This document shows positions 51,626 to 62,967 of a DNA stretch of 64,000 bases, one piece after another; position 1 is the first letter of the stretch; every line of letters begins with the position of its first letter. The position numbers and the translations under genes are program-made. This DNA comes from Sphagnum compactum. Its lineage: Eukaryota; Bryophyta; Sphagnopsida; Sphagnales. The DNA lies in NCBI GenBank assembly GCA_965153455.1, contig OZ234504.1:7936001-8000000 (forward strand), read 5' to 3'. A model generated the notes under the pieces. The model was given only the letters and a program-made list of their open reading frames with translations, did not search any database and had not been told where the DNA came from.

Positions 51626-52347
51626 GAGCAGCTCCACCAGGGCTCAGTATGCGGCCCTAAAAAAGAAAATTGGTGAAGAAAAGTCCTCGATATATGTTGG
51701 TTTGGCTCAACAAAATGGTTTTGGCCCAGCATTTTTTCACAGGATGCTGAGGCTGGTAAAAAGGCATAGCATAGCCTAACACCTGCTGTTGATTGGCTAC
51801 ATAGTTTGATTGGCCCAGGTGAGTTACTATTAGGCCCGCTTTACACTAGGGAGTCAGGGCCAATGTTCAACCCAATTCTTCAAGCATTCCTATTGGCACA
51901 AAAGTTGAAATCGGCCCCAAGGGCTTTACACTAGGGGTCAAGGCTGAACTAGAAAAAAATCTTTTCAATCTGCCCAAAGTTACTAATAAATGCTGAACTT
52001 TATGGCCTTGTATTGGCCCCAAGGCTGGAAAAAAAAGGATACCATCAAGTTTGGGAGGCCAATTTGCAACCCTTGGGGCCAACAATTCAGCATTTATCAA
52101 TATTCTGACGGCAATGTTCTAGCATTTATGGGTAACTTGGGGCCAAACAACAAGCCAAAAATGCTCAAAGTTGGCCCCAAGTTTTTTCGGCCTTGACTCG
52201 TAGTGTAAAGGGGGCCTTAGTCTACCACCTGTTTGCAACCCTTGTTTTAGTTTTATGGGTAGGGTTGGAAAAAAGTAAAATAACTAAAACTTGGATGTGA
52301 GAAACATTTTTGCAGAGAGTCACATACAGAGCACTGCAGAGATACTC
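51626..52347 (-). mobile_element. MITE family M1, copy 2, split by MITE M3
   Basis: Its ends are inverted repeats of the M1 type (left GAGCAGCTCCACCAGGGCTC; right, reversed, GAGTATCTCTGCAGTGCTCT). Read from the right, it continues with TTTCTCACATCCAAGTTTTA and TTTTTCCAACCCTACCCATA, nearly identical to the interior of the copy at 15342-15695. Removing the inserted element at 51833-52216 and its 3-bp duplication leaves about 335 bp, close to the 354 bp of copy 1. Confidence 0.8.
51833..52216 (+). mobile_element. MITE family M3, nested insertion
   Basis: A 384-bp element with terminal inverted repeats (left GGCCCGCTTTACACTAGGGA, right reversed GGCCCCCTTTACACTACGAG). It is flanked by TTA at 51830-51832 and 52217-52219. 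An internal copy of the end motif (GGGCTTTACACTAGGGGTCA, about 51928) and many GGCCCCAA words make it quasi-repetitive. There is no coding capacity. TTA duplication suggests a PIF/Harbinger-type MITE. Confidence 0.82.
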
Positions 52348-52756
52348 ACTCGGATGGTGATTTTTGGACTTGAGTTGAGAGTAAACTGAATAAGCGGGTC
52401 CATCAAAAGCTAATCTTGGTTGTGCTTTAGCAAATCAAATTTCAGATGATGACTTTCACATGTTCTCAAAGATCTCGCGTTCAAATTCAAGGGGATAATT
52501 TCTGCTTGGTTTGGACGTTGGTGGATATCAATTCAACTAGGGCTAGCAAGCGATGAAAAGCATCCAATGGGGCATCATGGATAGCGTGGATGGAATTATC
52601 CGACCATCCAAGAGGAACCACGGGCAACTAGTACCAATGATTTTTTTCTTTGGAGATAAATTCCAACCTTGTTTTCATCACCAAACAATTTTGATGCACC
52701 ATTGGATGGTGGGGTAGCTTGAAGGTTGAACTACCTAACTCTATGCTCACCACTTA

Positions 52757-52961
52757 AGGTGCATTCACACCTTATGTTAAGTCAGTGTTAAGTGAAAATC
52801 TAGGTGGCATCTTAGGTATGTTAAATGGGTGATTCTTCAATATTAAGTGAATATTAACTTAACATAAAACCTCCGTGGTAAATAGGTTTAGGTTCTAAAT
52901 GACTAGCTTGGTGTTAGGGGATTTAATCCTAGAGTCCTTAACACCAAGTGTGAATGCACCT
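52757..52961 (+). mobile_element. MITE family M2, copy 3 (best preserved)
   Basis: A 205-bp element with inverted ends AGGTGCATTCACACCTTATG and (reversed) AGGTGCATTCACACTTGGTG. It is flanked by TTA at 52754-52756 and 52962-52964. Related copies lie at 8919-9114 and 39179-39403. It is non-coding. Confidence 0.8.
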
Positions 52962-53920
52962 TTAGAACTCTTTTAGTCTAGGTAGTAGGTCCTAGGTTGT
53001 AACTTGTAGCACCTAGCATCTAGTTAAGTTGTCATGAATTATAGTCAACAAAGGCTTTTCACTTTTCAATAAAAATTGTACAATGCACATTGCAAGGCTC
53101 GTTTCAACTCACAAGTGTAATGTCTTGAATCCTATCTCTTGTGTGCACATTGCATGTTCTTTCATGAGTCCTTTGAGTTCAAACAATGAATCATTAAATT
53201 GTGAACATGGACTCAAAATCCAAAGCTTGGAATTTGTGATGACATGCACATGATGTCGTGATTTTGAAATTGTGATGTCAAGGTTCACAAAATTTTGACG
53301 TTTTGTCTTTGAAATCTTGCATCAACTATTATTAAGCAATGGTGGTGTTGCAAAGTTGTTCAACAATCAAAGATTCTTGATGGGAGAAAGTATTGAAAAT
53401 TTGCAACAATTTACCATGATGAGCAAACGCAAGTTGTAATGACCTTCTAAGTCATTCAAATTGTTGATGTCATATGCACAGACAACAATTTGCACAATGT
53501 AAAAATGGCCATTACTCACAAAAATGTAAGTTTATGGTTGTTTAATGTTTGCATTAAAATCAAGACTCTAAAGCTCATTTGTAATTTGATGTTATTGTTC
53601 AAGCTTCAAAATTCAATGGTTGCATTAGGGTTCAAACTTCATACTACAATTTGATGTTGCTACTTAACATTGGCATTAAGGACTAGATTCCATGGTGTTG
53701 CATTAAGGTCTAAACTGTCAATGATTGTTTTAACACTTGGAAATTGAAAGCTAAGAATCGTATGAATCACTTGTGTTGCATGTTTCAACCTATTTGAAGT
53801 TTGTGATTTGTGAATGCACAACTATAGTTGTTGGTTGTAGAGTTTTTTTTGTTGCACTTGTAGGTTGTTATGGCCCCCCCTTGTGCCTCCTCCCAGTTTT
53901 TGTATCAAAGGATTTGGGTT

Positions 53921-53937
53921 AAACCCTAAACCCTAAA
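53921..53937 (-). repeat. Interstitial telomere-like repeat beside transposase remnant
   Basis: AAACCCTAAACCCTAAAA, two CCCTAAA units, ends 3-4 bp before the ATG that opens the hAT-like remnant at 53941. Confidence 0.6.
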
Positions 53938-53940
53938 ACT

Positions 53941-54310
53941 ATGGTTGAACGAATAAAAATTGGTGTTGATAAATATTTCCAAAAAAAAGTGCTTCCATTT
54001 GTTTTTGTTTTTTATCTTTTGACAAAAGGCAAACCATTTATTGACTTGAAATCAATCAAAGATCTTCTCAAATTCTTGAAAATCAAGAATATTCTTTCTA
54101 AACATTATGGTGGCAATTATCAGTTGGGAATTGCAAAATCCATTCATGATGTGATGTTGGAGAAAACCAAAAATATTGTTAAAAATTCTAAATTTTTGGT
54201 TATTTGTTAATGATGTTTCAACTATTGACCATCAATCTTGGATATTTGTGCATGTGTATGTTGTGAAAGGATGGAAAAAGATGTTGATTTTATTAACTTT
54301 GGGGTCTTAG
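53941..54310 (+). pseudogene. Remnant of a hAT-like (DUF4371/ZMYM-type) transposase
   Basis: An 89-codon open frame from ATG 53941 reads VERIKIGVDKYF, VLPFVFVFYLLTKGKPFID, LLKFLKIKNILSKHYGG and EKTKNIVKN, then stops. A +1 shift at 54206 restores the expected continuation DVSTIDHQSWIFVHVYVV until a stop at 54308. This order resembles the N-proximal part of plant hAT-like DUF4371 transposases, where the D-x-(S/V)-T-x-x-(D/N)-xx-S-W motif follows a 'F-L-xx-(T/S)-x-D-E' block. The rest of the protein is absent. Family assignment is from memory. Confidence 0.55.
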
Positions 54311-54387
54311 GAAAGGTAGGAGCTAATAATTTTTGACCCCTTACCCGGGTCAAGGTCTTAGGGTTTAGCCATCATGAAAAATTAGTA

Positions 54388-54443
54388 CAAGCAATGAGAA
54401 AGAAGCAAGTTATGAAACTCCATTGCTTCTTTCTCATTGCTTG
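54388..54443. repeat. Perfect 21-bp inverted repeat
   Basis: Arms 54388-54408 and 54423-54443 are exact complements (CAAGCAATGAGAAAGAAGCA plus one base) around a 14-nt loop. It lies about 80 bp downstream of the hAT-like remnant. A related, non-hairpin sequence (AGAGAAAGCAATGAG, TTATAAACC) occurs near 48990. Confidence 0.8.
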
Positions 54444-55249
54444 GAGGTACAATGGTAAGTCAGCCTAATTAATTAGGGCTAAAGGAAGGACAATTTCATC
54501 ACCAAACCCACATCAAATTTTGCCTATCAAGTTTAATTTGCCTTAGGAGATGGGAGATCCAAGGAAGGCTTAATATTTGGTGGTAGGTACTTACTAATGG
54601 CAGGTCAGGTCCGATGGTGATGATGTTCGGAGACTTAACATTATTATTGGGCTGTTCTTTCAACTTCTAAGTGAGTGTTTTTTCTTTTCAATTTTGTGAT
54701 GTAATTGAAGTGACTATTTAACCAAATATGACAATTGAAAAAAAAATAACTGAAAAAAAAATTTGAACTATATTTTTGACTATGTACTAAAATTTAGGAT
54801 AGAATCTGGCGAATTCTAAATATTTTAAATATTTTTTCTAAATTTGACGACTGAAAACCTTTAAAATCCTGAATTTTTTGCCATTTTTGAAGCAGAGGTC
54901 CTTTGATTCTGAATTTTTTCAAAAAGCCAGAGTTGTCGTCATTAAGAAAAGAAAAAAAATCAATAATTATTTTATCTTTGTTTTTTAATTAATTTTTTTA
55001 ATAAAAAAATACCTGATTTGTGAGAACCGGCAAAGGATAACTGATTGTTCTTAAATTTTCAAAAACCGGCATTGTGAAAACCAATGTCAAGTTTTTTTCA
55101 AAATGTTGATACCCTTGCCTGGTGCAGAAATTTTAGAATTTGTTTTGGGGGGGGGAGAACTAGACCCTTTTGTAAATTACTTTGTGAAAATCAGACCCGA
55201 AGGGTATCATAAAATTGTGATACCCACCCAACACTAGTTATCACCAACA

Positions 55250-58200
55250 AATAAAATTATTGCAAGAATATTGTGCTTTGGTCCAAATTTAACTCTAACA
55301 ATGGACACACTAAACAACAAGGGATGAATTCTTGGCGTACTATTTTTGGTTGTAAATATTTGTTAAATATAAGACATAATAAAAAACAAGACATTCATGC
55401 CAATCTCTAATGCTAATTGCATAAATATTGTAGAAGGTTGTCAATTAAGTTAGTAGAGCAATTCCTTAATCAATATCTTGTGAATACCTTGGGCATTATA
55501 TATCCCCAATATTAAGTATTACTTGATGTTACAAATAATTTACCTATGCGTCTACTAGTGTTTTGTTTTTGGGCGAATTTTTGCAACTTGGTGACAAAAA
55601 AAAAGAACTGGTAAATCCAACAAAGGGATTTTTTATATTTAAAAAATTTGCCATATCTTGACCAAAAAAAACTTAGAAGTTGCCATATTTAAATAATGTG
55701 TTCCTGTAGGTCGTCAAAATTAGGCAAGATTCCAAAAAAGATCTACTAGTCCACCAGGACAATCACCATTTACTACTAATTAATGTTAAGGATCCTAGCT
55801 AGTGCACCTACTTGAGGAATTCGAAAAAAAAAACAATGGCATCTATTTATTCTAAAATCTTATTTTGGTGTTTTTAACTAAGTGAAACCTAGTGGGGTCT
55901 TTGTACCTCCTTTGTTGAATTCTTAAACCTTGGACCTACATATTAGTACGTTGAAAATAACCATGTTACACAAACTTTACAACAATTTTGGAGTTGGATA
56001 AGAATGTGGGGAATCTTGTCATTCAATTTTGGCATATTATTGAAGCTTTTACAATGTTAAAAATATTAGAAAAAATTAGCCAAATTTAACCATTATATGC
56101 AATTAAATATTTTTTACGACTAACTTTGGTCATTTTTGCAATTACTTGGTCAAATTTTAACATTTTGGGTCATTATTGCGATCGTGCTACAACTATGTTA
56201 TGACAATTGATTTTTTATCATATGGGATGAATGATTTTAAAGACTATTTTCATTCTCGAATAAGTCTAAATGTCCCATCAGTCATAATAGTAACCAAAAT
56301 TAATCACACCCCTAAAGGTGTATTAAGATATAATAGGGGCATATATCTATGGGTGTATTAAAGTGGCATTTATGGTATATTAAGCATATATTAGAAATAT
56401 ATTGTGCACATATTGATGGTACGTATATATGTATATTATGCATATACTGAAGTTGTATTTAAGGACTATTTAAGATAAGTAAGTTGGTTGAAAATTACTT
56501 ACTATCTACCAATGTAAATAGGTAGGTAGGTAAGTTAAAAAGGTAAGTAGGTACATAGTTAATAAAATAGGCTTATGGTGGGTAGTTAGGTAGGTAGGTA
56601 GGTAGACCTAAGTTAAGCAAGTAGGATCATTTTATGAAGATCTTATTTTACATTGGATTCAACCTCTAAGGTGAAACCTCTTTGATTCATTCATCCCAAA
56701 TGGCATTTGCTTTTAAAATGTTAGTAATGCACATCTATTAATATAATTTACAACATTGAAAATAAGGACAAATTATATTGGATATATTTTATAATTGCAA
56801 CTTAGTCATAAATTTCTTCCATCCAAAATCCATGTTGTTTGTGACTATGGTCACACGTGACGTGTCCAACACAACTAGTCGGACTTTAGTCATGAATGTC
56901 GTCTATGACTAAAATTTAGTGATAGGGACTAGTAGCAAAATTGCATTTTTTTATAATGAACAAAAGATTTCAAAGTTTATTAATATGACCAAGTTGCATG
57001 TTGCCAACTTTTGGGGTTCATGGAAGGTGAACAAACTTTTAGCACCCTTGGGTCTATGAGATTTAAGATTTGCAATCACCACATTGTGCACTTGGATTTG
57101 ACTAACTATATGTTTTCATAAAATTTATATACACTATAAATTTTTTCATATGCACAACAAGTTATACATGCATAAAAGGATCAAAAGACCAAATATTGTA
57201 CTAACACACATTTTTCAAGGGGGTCGTTGTTGGTAGCTTTGCACTCTTTGGGTATCTCATTTAATTTAGTCATTTAAAACTTTGATCTTAAGGTTGACTT
57301 ATGGCTTGTTGGATTTCAAAACTTAGGGCGGTTTTGTGTGGGGTGTGGTTGAGGAAAGATACTTGTGTTACAATGGGTAGAGTTTTTCATAAGAAAATTG
57401 GGGTTCAATTCTTCCATCAAATTTTATATTAAAGTATTATCCAAATCATGGAGAATTTGAAACTTTAATTGGATGTACAAAAAATTAAGTTTTAATATTC
57501 CAAATGAATGGTCAAGGAAAAAGTTTCAAGAAAATAACAATTTGGGTTTTTTTGTTCATGAACACAAAAGGAACCTGTTTTTTATTCTTTTTTAATGTCT
57601 TTAATTTTTAGGAAGCCTTAAGATGATCCTTTTCTAAATTTGATTAATAAATAACTTAGATTGAAGCAATCATAAGTTTTTGAACAATTTTTTAAAGTCA
57701 AGACGAAGATGTTTTGAAACACCATTACACCCATGTTTACAAATTTATAATAATCCTCATTTTTTGTTTTAATCAAAAATTTGAGCCATATCCTAATTAT
57801 TACAATTGATAAACCCAAAAAAATTACAATGGTGCAACATGACACTTAATGATAAGGGGTTAAGAATCTCAAGAACATATGTCAACAAACATTTTAGGAA
57901 CACAAATTTTTTACTTGTTTAAGCTATGTAAGTATTTACAATTTTTTCCATGATGTACACATAAGTGGGGAATGCAAAGCCCATGTGGTGCAAGTCAATA
58001 GTAAAAATCACAATTTAAAATTATCAAATTAAACTAGGTCCACCTTTCCTTGAATTTTGGTGTGGTGGTTTCTAGTGGTACCACCCAAGGTTGGGTTGCC
58101 CATTACAAACATGGAGAATTGTGCTAACTAATAAATTACAAGTATTGATAAAGAAACAAACAAGTTCCTTAAGGATTTTCAAAAATGGAAACAAAGACTA

Positions 58201-61200
58201 CAAATTTTTCTTTGATAAATCAACATAATCATATGTGAAAAAAAAAGGTTTGAAACAAAAATAAAAACAACCCTGGAAGCAAAAGCATTTTTGGCATTTA
58301 GATCATTGATGAAAGCTATTATAACCCCAAAAAATCTTCTATGGATAATAACAAACAAAGGTACAAGCAAGGGGTCCTCAATTACTAGTAAACATGGATG
58401 ATTAAATGTGTTTTTCACAACATATGTTTTTCACAACAAATCTAAGCATAGATCATAGCTTTGAAGAGGGAGAATGAATGTTAGTTTTGAACATATGTCC
58501 AAAAAGTCCAAAAAATCATTACAACATCTCAAAAAGACACAACTTTGAAAAACCAGTTCAATATGTCCAAATTTATTTAAACTAGTTAAATGTATTGAAA
58601 ATGGATGAAATAAGCATCTTAAATAAAAAGAAAACTTAGCTATTGCAATTCATTATAATGCCAAAAAAAAAAATAGTAGATGTGAAAATGATAATGATAG
58701 GAAGCTTGAAAATCAACAGGCTCATAAAAACATTTTTAAACATTGAGTGAAAACACAAAAGCATGACCCGCCTAAGGTGCAACTAATACTTAATTCTACA
58801 TGTTTTTAAATGTCAACTTAAGTTAATATTGAAAAGGTTTGATGTATAACGATGTTTTTAATTTATTATGGGAACATTGAAATAAATATGAAAATTATGA
58901 AATGAATATAGAGTACCCAAAAATATTTTTAAAATAACATAATTAGTGTTTTCATTACTTATAATCATAAACAATAAAAAATTACACAAATTTAATATGG
59001 TATAGTGCACCACAACATTTGAAATCACAAGAATTAAAATAATTTTCATGTAAGCTTTTAAATCATGGATTTGATAATATTTTCCTTAAATAACCACTCT
59101 TATTATTCAACTTGATTAGCTCACACATCGTTTTTTAACCACATCATGAAGGAGGTGGATGTGGGTCATGTTTTTATGTTTGCAACCCATTTCAGTTTTT
59201 AGACAAATCATGCATCTATAAGGAATTGTATAAGAAATATATTGGACAACCTTTTCTTAAAAAATTATGACCATTTGTCATATATATCGGAAAAAAGGTT
59301 AGGAAAATACATACCATTGTTTGACAACCTTTTTCCAAATACCACTTCTATTTGTTCACCCTACAACAAATTAACTTGCATAAATGATAATCCTTGATCC
59401 TAATGCACATAATTACCAACCTTTCAAATTTTGCAGTTATTCAAACTCACCAAAGTGGACATGGTTTTTAGGGAAGGAGTGGCACTTAGATGATCTTCAC
59501 TTCCCTCCATCAATGTTGGAATGTCTTGTTGATCCTCCAATGCTTGCATGCTTCCCCACTCACACTCTAGTTGTTTCTTGTTCCTTTAATAGGTTTGCCT
59601 TCTTGTTGATTTCTTTCATTGTCACATATTCCATAGGTCAAATCTCCTTTATAAATAAACTTGTTTGTTGTGGCAACAATGTGTGTGCTCTCTTCTTGGA
59701 CCCGCTTCTTTTGAACTTCTAGTGATTTCTTGCCCATGGTGTCCAATGTAAGAACATCCTTCAAAATACAACTCTTTTCTTGTACTCAAGCCCTTACTTT
59801 ATGTCTACAACAATAGAAGTGTAAAAAAGACCCTTGTGTCTATTGCCTCATCACCTACTCAATGAGGAGCTTGATATTAATGGAGATTGATTCAGCATGT
59901 AAAATAAGTGTTACAAATCACCTTGTGCATTATGTGGAAATGGCATTCACATTGATTTAGGTTATTTTTTCCTCATGTTGTGGTTGCTATCTTATAGCCT
60001 AAAATCATTGTGCTAACTAGTTTTTATTTTCACCCTACCTTAAACCTTAGACATATTATGTCTTGTGGTTAACTTTAACAATATTATTTTTGAAATTTCA
60101 AATCATATGAATCACCAATATTTATGAGGTTGAAAATTCATTTTAATAATTCATGGAATCATTATTTTCCCTCTACACACTGATAATTTTGGTAACTGCA
60201 TAAAATCAAGTCTATTTAATTTCATGCATTTATGAACTTGTCTTTTCATCATCAATTTCATTACATGCTTGGACATATTTTTCAACATCTAAAAATTACA
60301 CATCATAGAAAAAATACATTGCAAACACAATTTTTAAAAAAAAAAAAAACTTGTGGCAGTAAAAGTTTGGCAAAATTTTCCAAAAAGTTATTACACTTAG
60401 TCAAATTTACATTTAAAAATATTATTTTTAAAATCCAATTTTTTTGTTATATATATATTATTATTTTTTTTTTTTGCAAACATTTTAAATAATTAGTTTT
60501 CCTATTGATGACTTTCTAGCTTACATTATTGAATTAATTTTCTAAGGACTTTATCAAATAATCAATGTTTAACACTTCTATTAATTGTAAGCACATTTAT
60601 GAGATTTATCATAAATATTTCCAAACCTACAAAAGAGATTAATCCTAAATTTGAAATTAGATAGGTTAAATTTTCTTTTTTTATATTATACCTAAGGAGG
60701 TATTCTTTAAGAAATGATGTCACAAGTTTTATTTTATGTTTCGTTAGGTCCTATTGTGTGATTATGATTCCCAAATGATGTGTTGGATATGTTGTGTTTC
60801 ATTCCTTTACATCCCCACATGTGTTTTTTATTGGAAATCCACAACATTCAAAAGATTGTAAATATTTCACAAATAACCACATTATTGGTCAACTTTCCTT
60901 CATCACAATTCATGAATTAAGATTTTAAACATGTAATGTAATTGTTTATCCAACATCCTTGGGGCCATGATCCATTAATTCAAAAATAATTTATTGGAGG
61001 AAAAGGCCAATTCATTTTAATAAGCATACAAAAGGTTGTTCCTTCAGCTAATTGGTCAATGAAGGAACCCTTAAAATGGATGAAAAATCAATAGGTAATG
61101 GCAATGAAAAATTAATCATTAAAAGTCTCTTAATGGTTTTTTCATTGGGAAACCATGAAATTAAAAGTTATGAATATTGGTTCACATAATTTCTTGGGAG

Positions 61201-61990
61201 ACCACAAAGCCTTAATTTGTGATTGTTTCACACAATTTAAGGTGGTGTTATTCATTTTGGGATTTTCATGTTTCAAGGCCTTTGGGTCCCAAGATGTTCA
61301 TCCATTTTGTATTACATGGTCAATGGCTGTTCAATTCTAATGCAAATCAGCCCCAATTAGGTGTACACACTTCATTGTATATTAGTTATAGTTCAATGAG
61401 TATATTGATCTAGTGTTGAAAGTTTAAATAATTTTAGATACCCATTTATAATTGCCTACCCAAGGATCTACATCCCTTATGGTGCCTTTGTTAACAATTT
61501 GGATCTAACAATCATGACCATTTAAAAGTAGAGAAGAAGGTGATGCCGACGAACGCAACTATGAGAAATCATGTTTGCAACAATTAGATTGCCCTACAAC
61601 TTAAGTTCCAAAACAATTAATAGAATTACATCTCGATATGAAATGTTGAAACTCAGCATTTAATGCACAAGGTTGTGGAGTAATTGTAGTAATCTTACAG
61701 GTAGGAGTAGCTAAATAATATGTAGCAGCTGTGAAGGCGATCGGAACAAAGGAAAGAGGGGATGAAACGCACTCAGTTTACCACCAAAATTGGTGGAAAA
61801 ACTAGTTTGGGTCCCAGTTATTTCGCTTTGTAAAATTTTCATTCCTAGTTACGCATTTGATACCCTGTTATGCCGAAACTGGTCGTTCTCACCCCCTAAT
61901 TGCGTGACTTTACGAATAAATTAGTGCTGAACATTAGTCTTGACTCTCTAGTCACATACCCCCACCTCCCCCCATCCCCCCAAAAGAAAA
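55250..61990. other. Gene desert, distal part
   Basis: AT-rich non-coding DNA with no recognised protein. It has (GGTA)n arrays near 56519-56534 and 56585-56604. Open frames such as 59384-59722 and 57618-57845 show no domain or compositional sign of being genes. Composition becomes mixed after about 61500 as the carB promoter approaches. Confidence 0.6.
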
Positions 61991-62967
61991 AAAAGACTTG
62001 TGGGGGTGGGGGGGAACTTAAGAGAACGTTGTGTACTTACCAACCGCAAGCTCTCAAATCCACCGCCCATCATCCTAACCCTAAAATTCCAAACTCCTTT
62101 TATCTGCCAGCTCTGCTATGGCCCACCGTGTGAACACCGCTTCCAACGTACACATATCCCAGCGATAACGAGGCCTAAAGGGAGCTATATTTGGTCCTAC
62201 TCACTGAAGGTTACTTGGGGCCACGATTACGCCACGTGTAAAAGAGAACCCAATCCAAGAGCTCACAACAAAAGTGGTCATAGACTCCTGGTGGCCATCC
62301 ATGTAGGCGGGTCCAGTTGTCCTGTTGGGCCAAGTAGTTCCAAAAAGTGCCTAGATTTGTGTGCTATTGAGCAATTGTTGCTGACATGTCAGGCTTACGT
62401 GTCACGAACCACCGGCCCCCGCTCCCTCCGTCTGTCCCTGTTGCCCTACAGCGCCGCTGTTGCTGCGGCGAGGACGGCCGTCCCTCCTGCCCCTTCATCG
62501 AGAGATGCATGCATGCGGCGGATTGCAAGCGGAGTTGACATAGAAATTGATCAAGATAAGCTGCCAAAGGGGATCGATTTCGTCGCTTCTCGACGACATT
62601 CTCGCGGATTGTGCCAGAAATTTGTTTTTTCCCTCTGGGTTGGTGACAAGCTTTAGCAGAGAGAGAGAGAGAGATATATATATTCTGGTTCCTCTGTGAG
62701 AGAAGAAAGTTCAAATAAGTAGTTCTAGTTTCTCCTTCTTCTGCTGGGATTCGTTCTTTTGTGTTTGTTAGATTTTGGAAACCGAAGAGAAACGGGGAAC
62801 AAACAGGTCCCACTGCTGCAGATTGTTCTTGTTTCCTGGGATCAAGTTCTGGGTTTTGAGCTTGTATGTAGAGAGAGAGAGAGACACCCAGGCAGACGGG
62901 AGAGGAGGGGGTTTGGAGAGAGAGACAGAGCTTGAGACTGGTGGGGTGTGAAGTGTTTTTCTTGAAG
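61991..62967 (+). promoter_or_regulatory. Promoter and 5' leader of plastid carB
   Basis: GC content rises here. Elements seen: AACCCTAA (62077-62084, telo-box-like), CACGTG G-box (62233-62238), (GA)n at 62658-62674 running into TATATATAT (62674-62682, possible TATA box), and a second (GA)n at 62871-62884 in the probable leader. The 218-codon open frame at 62000-62656 and the minus-strand frame at 62364-62813 are unlikely to be genes because they span these motifs and match nothing known. Confidence 0.5.

Noticed and set aside
54388-54443. Rho-independent terminator
   Set aside because: Plant nuclear DNA does not use such terminators and no coding gene ends there.
62000-62656. 218-codon open frame upstream of carB, and a 149-codon frame on the other strand
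   Set aside because: Both cover promoter-like motifs and the GA repeat, have no domain resemblance and overlap each other on opposite strands.
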